Shown: positions 1-6,968, counted from the first letter of the stretch. The stretch: DNA of 9,424 nucleotides from Gemmatimonadota bacterium (GCA_016180765.1 JACPAP010000167.1:1-9424), one strand, 5' to 3'. The notes: generated by a model from the sequence alone, not told the origin. Numbers and translations: made by a program.

Positions 1-1428
1 CACGCTCGCCGCCGCTGGCTCGGTTCCCGACGAGGCGCTCGAGCCGGAATCGCGTGCCGGCGGCGCCGGCGCCCCAGGGGGAGCGGCGGCCGGTCCCGGC
101 GGAGGAAGGCGAATCGCGCTGATCATCTTGGTGGAACTGCCGCGGGCGGCGTCCACGGTGTCGTCCGTCGGCTCGAACAAGAGTTGCACGTCACCCAGGC
201 GGAGCAGCGCGCCGGGAGCCAGCGGCGTCTCGCCCTGCACCCGCTCGGCGTCCACGAACGAGCCGTTGGTGGACTCCAGGTCCACCAGCACCCACACCCC
301 CTCGCGACGCTGCAGCTTCGCATGAGAGGTGGACACGCTGTCGTCCGGCAGCACGATGTCGTTGTAGTCGGCCCGGCCCAGGTTCACAATCGGCACGCGA
401 ATGGGCAGCCGCTGTCCCTTGAGGGCCCCGCTCCGCACCACCAGGTTCGCCAAGACGCCGCCGGGCGGCGGACCTTTCTGGGGCGGCGCGGGCGCCGGCG
501 CCCTGGGAGCGGCCGGGACCGGAGCGGCCCGGGCCGGCGGCGGCTCCACTGGGGGAGTAGTGTCCGCGGGGCGCGGAGCGGAGGCCGGGATCCCCGCCAC
601 CGTGTTCGCGAGACGTTGCCCGGCGCCGACCGGCGCCGCGCCAGCCGGCGCCGCCGGAGGACCTGGCGCCGGGCCCTGCGGTGGCGGGCCCTTGGGCGCG
701 GACGGCGGGGCAGCGCTGCCGGATGGCGCCGGCGCGCCGGGTCGCGGTGCCGGCGCCACCGGGGCTCGATCGGCGTAAAACCGGAATTCGTCGTTGCCGA
801 TGCGAATCATGTCGGCCCGGGCCAGCAACCGCTGGCCTTCAATCCGTTCGCCGTTGACGAAGGTGCCGTTGGTCGAGCTGTCGATCAGCACGTACCCCTT
901 GGGCGTCGCCATGATCTCGGCGTGCCGGCGGGAGACGTTCTTGTCCGTGATGACCACGTCGCATCCCGCGTCGCGCCCGAAGACCATGGAGGTTCCGCTG
1001 ATCACGTACTCGCGGCCGTCCGTCAGCGACACCACGCGACCCCCGGTGCCGGCGGTCGCTTCGCGCCCCTTGGACGACGATGGCTTGGCCATCGCCGCGA
1101 GCATCGCCGGATCCACCGCCGCCACATACTGGGTGCTGCCGCTCCGGCGCTCGTCCACGAACCGCAGCTCGTGCGGACCCACCTGGACTTTGTCCCCGTG
1201 GAGCAGCGGCGTGGGCTGGGGCCCCAGTCGCACCCCGTTGACCAGGATCTCGGCCTCCTCCTTCGCCCGGCGAATCGCGACCTGGCCGTCGGCGTATCCC
1301 TGAACGATGGCGTGGTGCGGATGAATCTGATCCCCGGCGAGCCGGACCTGGCTTGACGGATCGGCGCCGATCCGCACCTCGCCCACGGGGATCGTGAAGC
1401 GCTTGCCGCCCAGTTCCAGGTAGGACAT
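1..1428 (-). CDS. Triple FHA-domain protein, C-terminus cut off by window edge
   Basis: This is a predicted phosphothreonine-binding signalling scaffold; 476 codons are visible and the frame is still open at position 1. Three FHA units can be read. FHA1 (residues 1-92) is degenerate: GAD replaces the usual GR and HPHH sits where SxxH is expected, followed by VNG. FHA2 (about 130-218) is canonical, with GR at 151-152, SRRH at 166-169, TNG at 186-188 and VNG at 191-193. FHA3 (about 325-418) has GR at 351-352, STSH at 367-370 and TNG at 387-389, but VDAER where VNGER is usual. Residues 222-324 form a Pro/Ala/Gly-rich, probably disordered linker, and a similar Pro/Ala-rich tail begins at about 442. 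No membrane segment or kinase domain is visible in this part; a further C-terminal domain may lie outside the window. The ATG at 1428 gives an N-terminus that begins directly with FHA strand 1. It lies 36 bp after the stop of the flippase-like gene, so the two are probably co-transcribed. The FHA assignment is firm; the biological role is unknown. Confidence 0.85.
   Translation of the reverse strand, partial: MSYLELGGKRFTIPVGEVRIGADPSSQVRLAGDQIHPHHAIVQGYADGQVAIRRAKEEAEILVNGVRLGPQPTPLLHGDKVQVGPHELRFVDERRSGSTQYVAAVDPAMLAAMAKPSSSKGREATAGTGGRVVSLTDGREYVISGTSMVFGRDAGCDVVITDKNVSRRHAEIMATPKGYVLIDSSTNGTFVNGERIEGQRLLARADMIRIGNDEFRFYADRAPVAPAPRPGAPAPSGSAAPPSAPKGPPPQGPAPGPPAAPAGAAPVGAGQRLANTVAGIPASAPRPADTTPPVEPPPARAAPVPAAPRAPAPAPPQKGPPPGGVLANLVVRSGALKGQRLPIRVPIVNLGRADYNDIVLPDDSVSTSHAKLQRREGVWVLVDLESTNGSFVDAERVQGETPLAPGALLRLGDVQLLFEPTDDTVDAARGSSTKMISAIRLPPPGPAAAPPGAPAPPARDSGSSASSGTEPAAASV
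457..765 (-). other. Pro/Ala-rich linker-coding low-complexity DNA (FHA2-FHA3 linker)
   Basis: This stretch encodes the roughly 100-residue Pro/Ala/Gly linker of the triple-FHA protein. The DNA is packed with GGCGCC-type self-complementary hexamers (for example ggcgccggcgcc). It is prone to slippage and misassembly, so its length may vary between strains. Confidence 0.6.
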
Positions 1429-1464
1429 GCGGAGTGGCCTCGAGCACCGCGGTATCCGGCAAAA

Positions 1465-2568
1465 CTAGTCGGCGCGGGGAGGGGGTGCAATGTGTCCGTT
1501 CTCCAGCTGGTTCCCGTCCACGCGCACTTCCGCGCCCTTCAACCACCGCCAGAACACGAACGACCCGAAGGCTACCGTGAGATAGCAGGTGATCACCCGC
1601 CACAGCAGGATGTAGGACGGTGTGAGCACGCGCGGCACGTAAATGGACATCACGGCGGCGGACAGCACCTCCGCCAGGCCCGACCCGCCCGGCGTCGGGG
1701 CGAAATACAGCAGGAACGTGATCAGGGTCTGCAGCAGAATCACGTCCACGAAGTGCGCGTGAATGTCGAGCGCCCGGAGTACCACGTACCCGGCCGCCAG
1801 CCGGTTGCCGAACGCCAACGACGACAGTACCACGGCGGCGGCCAGCGCGGTCCAGCCCTTCCCCCGGAAGAACGCCACCAGGCACCCGTGGGAACGGTCC
1901 ACGCCTTCACGCAGTTCGTTCACCCGGCCGGCCAGCCGCGGACTCCCATGCCGCTCGAGCCAGCTCACCAGTCGCTGCCCGATCCTCCGTGCGACCTCCG
2001 GGAAGACGAACAGGGCAATCATCAGCAACCCGATGGCGATGAAACCGCCCAGACTCAGGCGAAAGAGGTCGTACAAGGTGAAGGCGCGACCCAGGATCCC
2101 ATGCTGCTCGAGGGAGCGGCCCGCGCCCAGCAGCAACGCCACCGGCCCGGCGACGGCGAAGAACACCACCGTGGCCACGAAGGTCATCAGGCTCGAGATC
2201 ATCGCCTCGGGCAGCGGGACGCCGTAGCGCTTGAGGGCATAGATCATCAAGGGGCCGCCGCCGGTCTGGGTCGGCGTGAGAAAGCCGCCCCAGGTATTGA
2301 GCCCGCCGGCCACCACCGCGCCCGGCAACGTGACCCTGGGGTACACGTGGCGGGTGATGATCCAGAGGCGCAAGCCGCCGCCCACCCAGTCCAGCGAGGC
2401 GAGGCCCACCCCCAGGAGCGCCCACCCCCACTTGAGCGACAGCATGGCCTGGAGAAACAGCGCGAGGTTGTTGCCGTAGAAGAGGAGCCCCACGAACCCC
2501 AGGACCGAGATCCCCGCGAACACTTCGAGTCCGCGACGCAGCAGGCGGGGCGTGACGATCATCGCCAT
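1465..2568 (-). CDS. Flippase-like integral membrane protein, LPG_synthase_TM / UPF0104 family
   Basis: This is a polytopic inner-membrane protein of 367 aa with about seven to nine hydrophobic segments. It resembles the transmembrane flippase-like domain of lysylphosphatidylglycerol synthases and the UPF0104/YbhN group (LPG_synthase_TM). Diagnostic pieces are a GGFLTPTQTGGGP motif in the first third and FAPTPGGSGLAE near the C-terminus, which match the conserved Gly/Pro-rich signatures of this family. The soluble aminoacyl-transferase domain of true MprF is absent, so lipid or polyprenyl-linked substrate handling is inferred, not lysyl transfer. I chose ATG 2568 (ATG 2562, two codons on, is equally possible). 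The frame stays open upstream to 2802, but that part is antisense to uvrA, non-hydrophobic and Arg/Pro-rich, so it is a shadow. No strong Shine-Dalgarno is visible. The FHA gene follows after 36 bp, and uvrA is divergent. Confidence 0.85.
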   Translation of the reverse strand: MAMIVTPRLLRRGLEVFAGISVLGFVGLLFYGNNLALFLQAMLSLKWGWALLGVGLASLDWVGGGLRLWIITRHVYPRVTLPGAVVAGGLNTWGGFLTPTQTGGGPLMIYALKRYGVPLPEAMISSLMTFVATVVFFAVAGPVALLLGAGRSLEQHGILGRAFTLYDLFRLSLGGFIAIGLLMIALFVFPEVARRIGQRLVSWLERHGSPRLAGRVNELREGVDRSHGCLVAFFRGKGWTALAAAVVLSSLAFGNRLAAGYVVLRALDIHAHFVDVILLQTLITFLLYFAPTPGGSGLAEVLSAAVMSIYVPRVLTPSYILLWRVITCYLTVAFGSFVFWRWLKGAEVRVDGNQLENGHIAPPPRAD

Positions 2569-2665
2569 GGGCGGGACGAACCTAGTGCCAGCGCAAGCGG
2601 GCGCGCTAGGTAGGGGCGGGGGGGCCGCATACCGTCCACGCCACGCCGCCACTAAGCTTCTCGCA
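2569..2665. promoter_or_regulatory. Divergent intergenic region between the flippase gene and uvrA
   Basis: These 97 bp must hold the promoters for both directions. There is a G-rich run at about 2609-2625 and an imperfect inverted repeat (CCTAG at 2581-2585, CTAGG at 2606-2610). A TAAGCT at 2653-2658 sits 7 nt before the uvrA ATG, the spacing of a leaderless -10 element, but I see no matching -35 box. No LexA-type box (such as CTG-N10-CAG or GAAC-N4-GTTC) was recognised. Confidence 0.35.
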
Positions 2666-5524
2666 ATGCCCGCAGACCACATCGTCCTCCACAACGCCCG
2701 GCAACACAATCTCAAGGGGATCACCGTCGAGATCCCGCACCGCCGACTCACGGTGATCACCGGCCCCTCAGGCTCCGGCAAGAGCTCTCTCGCGTTCGAC
2801 ACGCTCTACGCCGAGGGGCAGCGCCGCTACATCGAGTCCCTCTCGACCTACGCCAAGCAGTTCCTCGAGCGCATGCCGCGGCCCGCCGTGGACCGGGTGG
2901 AGGGCATCGCGCCGGCCGTGGCCATCGAGCAGAAGAATCCCACCACCTCCAGCCGCTCCACCGTCGGCACGGCCACCGAGATCTACGACTACCTCCGGTT
3001 GCTGTGGGCGCGTGTGGGACGCCCGTACTGCCATCACTGCGGCGCGCCCATCGCGGTGGACTCACCCAGCACCGCCGCGGACCGCATCCTGGACCAGTTG
3101 GCGGGACGGTCCTGTCTCATCGGGTTCCCCCCGCCCCACGCCCCGGAGACCACCCACGAGGCCATGGCAGCGAACCTGCGCGCCATGGGGTTCGTTCGGG
3201 TCCTCGCCGGCGACCAGGTCCATCGCCTGGATTACTTGCCCTCTGAGGTGCGGCTCGACCAGGCCGGGATCCGGGTCGTGGTGGATCGGGTGACGGCCTC
3301 GCCCGCTCATCGCGGCCGCATCGCCGACGCGATCGCCCTCGGGTTCCTGGAGGGTGACGGCGCGGCGGAAGCCGTCGCGAACGACGCGCGGCTCACATTC
3401 TCGCAGCTTCCTCGCTGCAGTACCTGCGGGCGCGCCGCGCCCTCGCTCACTCCCGCGCTCTTCTCGTTCAACCATCCGCAGGGCGCCTGTCCCGGCTGCA
3501 ACGGGTTCGGGGCGGTGCTGGAGTACGACGAACGTTTGATCGTCCCCGACCCGGAGCGGACCCTGGCGGAGGGCGCGCTGGATCCGTGGACCAAGCCGCG
3601 CTATGGCAACAAGCGGCGGCTGCTGGCGGAGGCCGCGCGGACCGAGGGCATCCCCCTGGACCTGCCCTGGAGCCGGCTCAAGCACACGCAGCGCCGTCTG
3701 TTGTTGCACGGCAGGTCCGGACGCTTCCGGGGCGTGTTTCCCTTCCTGCGGGCCCTGGAGCGGAAACGGTACAAGCAGTACATCCGCGTCTTCTTGCGGC
3801 AGTATCAAAAGGCGATCACCTGCCCCGCGTGCCACGGGGCGCGACTTCGCCCGGAAGCGCTGGCGGTCAAAGTGGGCGGCGCGTCCATCGCCGAGGTCGC
3901 CGCGCGCACGGCGGACGAGCTGCGCGCCTGGCTCGGGAACCTCGAGCTCACCCCCTTCGAGCGCGGGGTCGCCCACACCATTTTGCGCGAGCTCGGCAGC
4001 CGAGTGGACTATCTCTGCGACGTCGGGCTCGCGTATCTCACGCTGGACCGGCAAACCCGCACCCTCTCCGGCGGCGAAGCCCAGCGCATCGCCCTCTCCA
4101 ACGCCCTGGGCGCGAGCCTGGTGGACACCCTCTACGTGCTGGACGAGCCCTCCATCGGCCTGCACCCGCGCGACATCGACCGCCTGCTCGAGCTGCTGCG
4201 TCGTCTGCGGGCGGGCGGCAACACGGTGGTCATGGTGGAGCACGACCTCTCGGCCATCCGCGCGGCGGACCACATGATCGAGCTGGGCCCCGGGAGCGGT
4301 GAGCACGGCGGCGGCCTGGTCTACAGCGGCCCGCCCGGCACGCCCGACACGTTGACCGGCGCCTACCTCGCCGGCACGCGGCGGATCGCGATCCCCTCGG
4401 CGCGGCGGCGCGCCGGCCCCCGCTGGCTCACCGTGGCAGGGGCCTCGCTCCACAACCTGCGCGGCGTGGACGTCGCCATCCCGCTCCAGACGCTCACCGT
4501 GGTGAGCGGCGTGTCGGGCTCGGGCAAATCCACCCTGGTGCACGACGTCCTGTACCGCCAGCTGGAGCTCAAGCTGCACGGCGAGCACGGCGCCAAGGAG
4601 CACCTCGGCGAGCCGGTCGGCGCGGTGCAGCAGCTCACCGGGTGGGAAGCGCTGGACGACGCCGTGCTCATTGACCAGTCGCCCATTGGCCGGACCCCGC
4701 GGTCCAATCCGGTCACCTACATCCGCGCGTTCGATGACATCCGGACGCTCTTCGCCGCACAGCCGCTGGCGCGGGCCCGGGGATACACCCCGGCCACGTT
4801 CAGCTTCAATGCCGCCGGCGGCGGTCGATGCCGGCGCTGCGAAGGCGCCGGACACCTCCAGGTGGAGATGGTGTTCCTGGCGGACGTGTTCGTTCCCTGC
4901 GAGGCGTGCGGCGGCAGTCGCTTCGAGGCGGAGGTGCTGGACGTGCGCATCAAGGGCCTGTCGATCCACGAGGTCCTCAACCTGACGGTGGACCAGGCGA
5001 TCGAGCGCTTCCATCACCAGCAGAAACTGGGCCGCACCCTCTGGTACCTACAGCAGGTGGGGCTGGGGTACCTGCGTCTGGGCCAGCCGGCCACCACGCT
5101 GTCCGGCGGCGAGGCGCAGCGGCTCAAGATCGCGCGGCAGCTCGCCACCGTCGGCAAGGGAGCACGCCGCCTGTACATCCTGGACGAGCCCACCACGGGC
5201 CTGCATCTGGAGGACGTGCGCCTGCTGGTCAAAGTGCTGGATCGGCTGGTCGAGGCGGGTCACACCGTGGTCGTGATCGAGCACCACCTGGACGTCATCA
5301 AGCGGGCGGACTGGATCATTGACCTGGGGCCCGAGGGAGGAGACGGCGGCGGGCGGGTGGTCGCGACGGGAGCTCCCGAGGACGTGGCCCAGCGCAGCAC
5401 CCACACCGCCCGCTACCTCCGCGCGGCACTACAGCCCTCCCCCTCCCCCTCCCCGGGTGTCGGCTCTCAGCTTTCGGCGATCAGCGGTCAGCCGGTGGCG
5501 CCCAAAGCCGATGCCGACGGCTGA
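2666..5524 (+). CDS. uvrA: UvrA excinuclease ABC subunit A (952 aa)
   Basis: UvrA is the ATP-dependent damage-recognition subunit that loads UvrB on lesions in nucleotide excision repair. It has two ABC ATPase halves. In the first, Walker A GPSGSGKS is at 33-40, signature LSGGEAQR at 467-474, Walker B VLDEPS at 491-496 and the H-loop His at 526. In the second, Walker A GVSGSGKS is at 615-622, the signature at 812-819, Walker B ILDEPT at 838-843 and the H-loop His at 873. Zinc modules are complete: C251/C254/C275/C278 and C722/C725/C745/C748. Further CxxC pairs occur at 122/125 and 386/389. The insert around 357-390 (KRYKQYIRVFLRQY before CPACHGARLRPEAL) differs from the E. coli-type sequence and recalls a divergent UvrA subgroup. 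Length is near the family norm (940 in E. coli). I start at ATG 2666 because MPADHIVLHNARQHNLK matches the normal N-terminus; the 38 in-frame codons upstream are not UvrA-like. From about residue 924 the tail (PSPSPSP, then LSAISGQP) is non-conserved and repeat-encoded. Confidence 0.97.
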   Translation: MPADHIVLHNARQHNLKGITVEIPHRRLTVITGPSGSGKSSLAFDTLYAEGQRRYIESLSTYAKQFLERMPRPAVDRVEGIAPAVAIEQKNPTTSSRSTVGTATEIYDYLRLLWARVGRPYCHHCGAPIAVDSPSTAADRILDQLAGRSCLIGFPPPHAPETTHEAMAANLRAMGFVRVLAGDQVHRLDYLPSEVRLDQAGIRVVVDRVTASPAHRGRIADAIALGFLEGDGAAEAVANDARLTFSQLPRCSTCGRAAPSLTPALFSFNHPQGACPGCNGFGAVLEYDERLIVPDPERTLAEGALDPWTKPRYGNKRRLLAEAARTEGIPLDLPWSRLKHTQRRLLLHGRSGRFRGVFPFLRALERKRYKQYIRVFLRQYQKAITCPACHGARLRPEALAVKVGGASIAEVAARTADELRAWLGNLELTPFERGVAHTILRELGSRVDYLCDVGLAYLTLDRQTRTLSGGEAQRIALSNALGASLVDTLYVLDEPSIGLHPRDIDRLLELLRRLRAGGNTVVMVEHDLSAIRAADHMIELGPGSGEHGGGLVYSGPPGTPDTLTGAYLAGTRRIAIPSARRRAGPRWLTVAGASLHNLRGVDVAIPLQTLTVVSGVSGSGKSTLVHDVLYRQLELKLHGEHGAKEHLGEPVGAVQQLTGWEALDDAVLIDQSPIGRTPRSNPVTYIRAFDDIRTLFAAQPLARARGYTPATFSFNAAGGGRCRRCEGAGHLQVEMVFLADVFVPCEACGGSRFEAEVLDVRIKGLSIHEVLNLTVDQAIERFHHQQKLGRTLWYLQQVGLGYLRLGQPATTLSGGEAQRLKIARQLATVGKGARRLYILDEPTTGLHLEDVRLLVKVLDRLVEAGHTVVVIEHHLDVIKRADWIIDLGPEGGDGGGRVVATGAPEDVAQRSTHTARYLRAALQPSPSPSPGVGSQLSAISGQPVAPKADADG
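5436..5456 (+). repeat. CCCTCC hexanucleotide microsatellite in the uvrA 3' end
   Basis: A short tandem run of TCCCCC units encodes the Pro-Ser stretch at UvrA residues 924-930. It lies after the last conserved UvrA residues and directly before the TCAGC repeat. Confidence 0.6.
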
Positions 5525-5557
5525 GCGGCGATAGCTGACAGCCGGTCGCTGACAGCC
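5462..5557. repeat. TCAGC/GCTGA intergenic repeat spanning the uvrA stop codon
   Basis: This is a cluster of TCAGC motifs (left half) and GCTGA motifs (right half) that forms an imperfect inverted repeat. The left arm is about 5462-5493 and the right arm about 5519-5543, around a 25-nt centre. A 10-bp direct repeat GCTGACAGCC follows at 5534-5543 and 5548-5557. Similar TCAGCTNTCAGC elements are, from memory, scattered between genes in several high-GC environmental phyla. Here the element has entered the coding frame and supplies the UvrA stop codon. It could also act as an mRNA 3' hairpin between uvrA and the next gene. Confidence 0.65.
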
Positions 5558-5562
5558 CGCCG

Positions 5563-5591
5563 TTGACCAGCGTGGCGTCAGGCACAATCTT
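5563..5591 (+). promoter_or_regulatory. Candidate leaderless promoter of the polysaccharide-export gene
   Basis: TTGACC (5563-5568) is followed by a 17-bp spacer and AATCTT (5586-5591). Transcription would start at about 5598-5599, exactly at the GTG chosen as start codon. The -10 match is only partial. If this reading is right, the TTG at 5563 is a -35 box and not an initiation codon. Confidence 0.4.
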
Positions 5592-5598
5592 ACGCGCC

Positions 5599-6237
5599 GT
5601 GCGTCTGCTCCTTTGGCTCGCGCTCGCGGTCCTCCCCGCCCTTCCCTTGGCGGGCCAGCAGCCGCCGTCGCCGCCACCACAAGCGGCCAGCGCGTCCTAT
5701 CACCTCCGCCCCGGCGATGTCATCAAGATCCTCGTCTGGGGCCAGGTCGAGTACTCCGGCGATTACCAGATCGACGACCGGGGCGTTCTGGAATACCCCG
5801 TGATGGGGGAGCTGGACGTGCGCGACTTGACGGTGGCCCAGCTGCGCGACCGGATCCGCCAGGGATTGGAGGCCATCTTCAATAGCCCGTTCGTGACCAT
5901 CCGGCCGCAGTTCCGGATGGCGGTCCTGGGCAAGGTCGAGCGGCCCGGGCTGTACGTCGTGGATCCCACGCTGAGCGTGCTGGACGTCGTGGCGCTGGCA
6001 GGCGGGCCCACGGCCAGCGGGAACCTGAACGGCGTGAAGCTGCTGCGGGACGGCGACCAGCTGCGACTGGCCCTGGCAGGCGGCATCCGGGGACGCACGC
6101 TTCAAGAGATCGGCGTCCGCTCGGGAGACCAGATCCTCGTGCCGCGCAAGTTCCTGTCGCGGGAGGATGTCATCCTATTCCTGCAGCTGGTCCAGATCAC
6201 CGTTTCCATAGCGGTGCTCGCCAACACGGTCCAGTAG
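5599..6237 (+). CDS. Exported polysaccharide-export protein (Poly_export + SLBB domains)
   Basis: This 212-aa protein of the Wza/KpsD-like polysaccharide biosynthesis/export family probably acts in the periplasm or outer membrane in capsule or exopolysaccharide secretion. A signal peptide (LLLWLALAVLPALPLAG, likely cleaved before QQPP) begins right after GTG 5599. A Poly_export domain follows at about 34-108 (YHLRPGDVIKILVWG... YPVMGEL), then one SLBB-like domain at about 107-185 (VLGKVERPGLYVV... LAGGPT). There is no lipobox cysteine, unlike Wza. The C-terminus (190-210) is a hydrophobic segment that could be a membrane helix. Starting at TTG 5563 would add 12 residues ahead of the signal peptide and lacks a Shine-Dalgarno, so GTG 5599 is preferred. 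No other capsule genes are in the window; the next feature is a tRNA. Confidence 0.85.
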   Translation: MRLLLWLALAVLPALPLAGQQPPSPPPQAASASYHLRPGDVIKILVWGQVEYSGDYQIDDRGVLEYPVMGELDVRDLTVAQLRDRIRQGLEAIFNSPFVTIRPQFRMAVLGKVERPGLYVVDPTLSVLDVVALAGGPTASGNLNGVKLLRDGDQLRLALAGGIRGRTLQEIGVRSGDQILVPRKFLSREDVILFLQLVQITVSIAVLANTVQ

Positions 6238-6242
6238 GGCGC

Positions 6243-6260
6243 GCGCCGGATCACCGGCGC
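6243..6260 (+). terminator. GC hairpin after the SLBB gene
   Basis: A perfect 7-bp stem GCGCCGG-ATCA-CCGGCGC begins 6 bp after the stop codon. Only two T residues follow, so intrinsic termination would be weak. The hairpin directly abuts the -35 box of the tRNA promoter. Confidence 0.45.
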
Positions 6261-6289
6261 TTGCCTCGGCCCGGTGCCCCCGTTAGACT
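6261..6289 (+). promoter_or_regulatory. Sigma70-type promoter of tRNA-Asn
   Basis: TTGCCT (6261-6266), a 17-bp spacer and TAGACT (6284-6289) give a start at about 6296, 22 nt before the mature tRNA. A small hairpin GTCGCC-ACG-GGCGAC (6298-6312) lies in the 5' leader. Confidence 0.55.
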
Positions 6290-6317
6290 CGCTCGCAGTC
6301 GCCACGGGCGACGTCCT

Positions 6318-6390
6318 TCCCGAGTAGCTCAGCTGGTAGAGCAGCCGGCTGTTAACCGGCGGGTCGCAGGTTCGAGTCCTGCCTCGGGAG
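6318..6390 (+). tRNA. tRNA-Asn (anticodon GTT)
   Basis: A complete 73-nt cloverleaf was folded by eye. The 7-bp acceptor stem pairs 6318-6324 with 6383-6389. The D stem GCTC/GAGC is at 6327-6330 and 6339-6342. The anticodon stem GCCGG/CCGGC is at 6344-6348 and 6356-6360, with loop CTGTTAA and anticodon GTT at 6351-6353. The T stem GCAGG/CCTGC is at 6366-6370 and 6378-6382 with loop TTCGAGT. The discriminator base is G at 6390, as expected for tRNA-Asn. CCA is not encoded. No copy of its 3' end is seen elsewhere in the window. Confidence 0.97.
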
Positions 6391-6464
6391 TTTGTCAGTT
6401 GGTCTTCGGGCACACGGGAAACGCTCAGTCGGCTGGCCGGGCGTCGTGTTTTTGCGGGAACGTC

Positions 6465-6471
6465 AAGGAGG
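6465..6471 (+). promoter_or_regulatory. Strong Shine-Dalgarno for the 72-aa Cys-rich protein
   Basis: AAGGAGG lies 6 nt before GTG 6478. It is one of the best ribosome-binding sites in the window and the main argument that the small ORF is translated. Confidence 0.7.
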
Positions 6472-6477
6472 GCGGCG

Positions 6478-6696
6478 GTGGACACATTGCTCCTCTGTAA
6501 GAAGTGTCACAGCGGCATTGGCTGCACCAACGCCAAGTGGTGCGAGCAGAAGTTCACCTTCGGCCCCGTTTCATATGGGCTGTGTGACATCTGCCATAAC
6601 GGGAATGTCATGGGGGCGAACGCTGATCACCGTCAGGAGCGCGTGCAGTGTACGTCTGGCGTTTACTCCGAGCCATCGGGCACGCCGGATGATTGA
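6478..6696 (+). CDS. Small Cys-rich, probably zinc-binding protein (72 aa), family not recognised
   Basis: This is a 72-aa protein starting at GTG. Cysteines and histidines are arranged as C7-x2-C10-H11, C15, C22, then C36-x2-C39-H40, with a lone C58. Two CxxCH knuckles about 25 residues apart suggest one zinc-ribbon or treble-clef-like fold over residues 5-45. CxxCH also matches a c-type haem motif, but there is no signal peptide, so haem attachment is unlikely. The tail (48-72) is polar and probably disordered. A near-perfect AAGGAGG precedes the start. The gene is 87 bp downstream of tRNA-Asn and convergent with the zinc-ribbon/XRE pair, with 65 bp between the stop codons. An overlapping longer frame from 6392 lacks Cys pattern or family signal and is taken as a shadow. 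Function unknown. Confidence 0.6.
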   Translation: MDTLLLCKKCHSGIGCTNAKWCEQKFTFGPVSYGLCDICHNGNVMGANADHRQERVQCTSGVYSEPSGTPDD

Positions 6697-6761
6697 GCCC
6701 ATGGGGCGCCATGACGGCCAGTCGTCCTCCGTTCACGAGGCCGCGACCGCTCCATTACCCG

Positions 6762-6968
6762 CTAACGAACGAAATCCACCCGCCCACACCGCGTCTTCAC
6801 GTACACGCAGTATCCGCAGACGCAGAATTCCGTTGCCCGGCCAACGCGGTCGGTGCCGAACTGCCAACGCCGGTCGCATCCCCGACAGCGTGGTGGACCG
6901 CCGTCCCACACCATCCCGGCGCGTTCCAGTTTCCGCCGCGAGCGGGACACTCTTTTCAGAATGCTCAT
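6762..6968 (-). CDS. Small zinc-ribbon-like protein (68 aa) coupled to the XRE regulator
   Basis: This 68-aa basic protein has cysteines at 28, 31, 49, 51, 54 and 61. CxxC-x17-CxCxxC is compatible with a zinc ribbon, with Trp35 and Phe37 between the knuckles. The first 20 residues are Arg/Lys-rich (KRVSRSRRKLER) and could contact nucleic acid. The ATG at 6968 overlaps the TGA of the upstream regulator in an ATGA configuration, which usually means translational coupling, and is the main support for it being a gene. A GAGGAG lies about 14 nt upstream. I do not recognise the family. Alternatives are an accessory DNA-binding partner of the XRE protein or a displaced remnant of its C-terminus. Confidence 0.55.
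   Translation of the reverse strand: MSILKRVSRSRRKLERAGMVWDGGPPRCRGCDRRWQFGTDRVGRATEFCVCGYCVYVKTRCGRVDFVR

Noticed and set aside
184..1356. 390-codon plus-strand frame and 839-1885 minus-strand frame
   Set aside because: Both are shadows of the FHA and flippase genes, where the true frames give well-formed FHA motifs and membrane helices.
1492..2613. 373-codon plus-strand frame opposite the flippase-like gene
   Set aside because: His/Gln/Arg-rich composition with no domain; it is the complement of hydrophobic membrane-protein codons.
2552..2665. 38-codon N-terminal extension of UvrA
   Set aside because: The residues have no UvrA similarity, and the family N-terminus begins at the ATG at 2666.
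2569..2802. N-terminal 78-codon extension of the flippase-like gene
   Set aside because: It would overlap uvrA head-on, is Arg/Pro-rich and not hydrophobic, and the family start fits ATG 2568 or 2562.
3062..5017. 651-codon open frame antisense to uvrA
   Set aside because: It lies entirely opposite a clear uvrA gene, shows His/Arg/Gly/Ala-biased composition typical of GC-rich antisense frames, and has no recognisable domain or ribosome-binding site.
5462..5557. CRISPR-like repeats
   Set aside because: The units are short, irregular and without uniform spacers; they form an imperfect inverted repeat instead.
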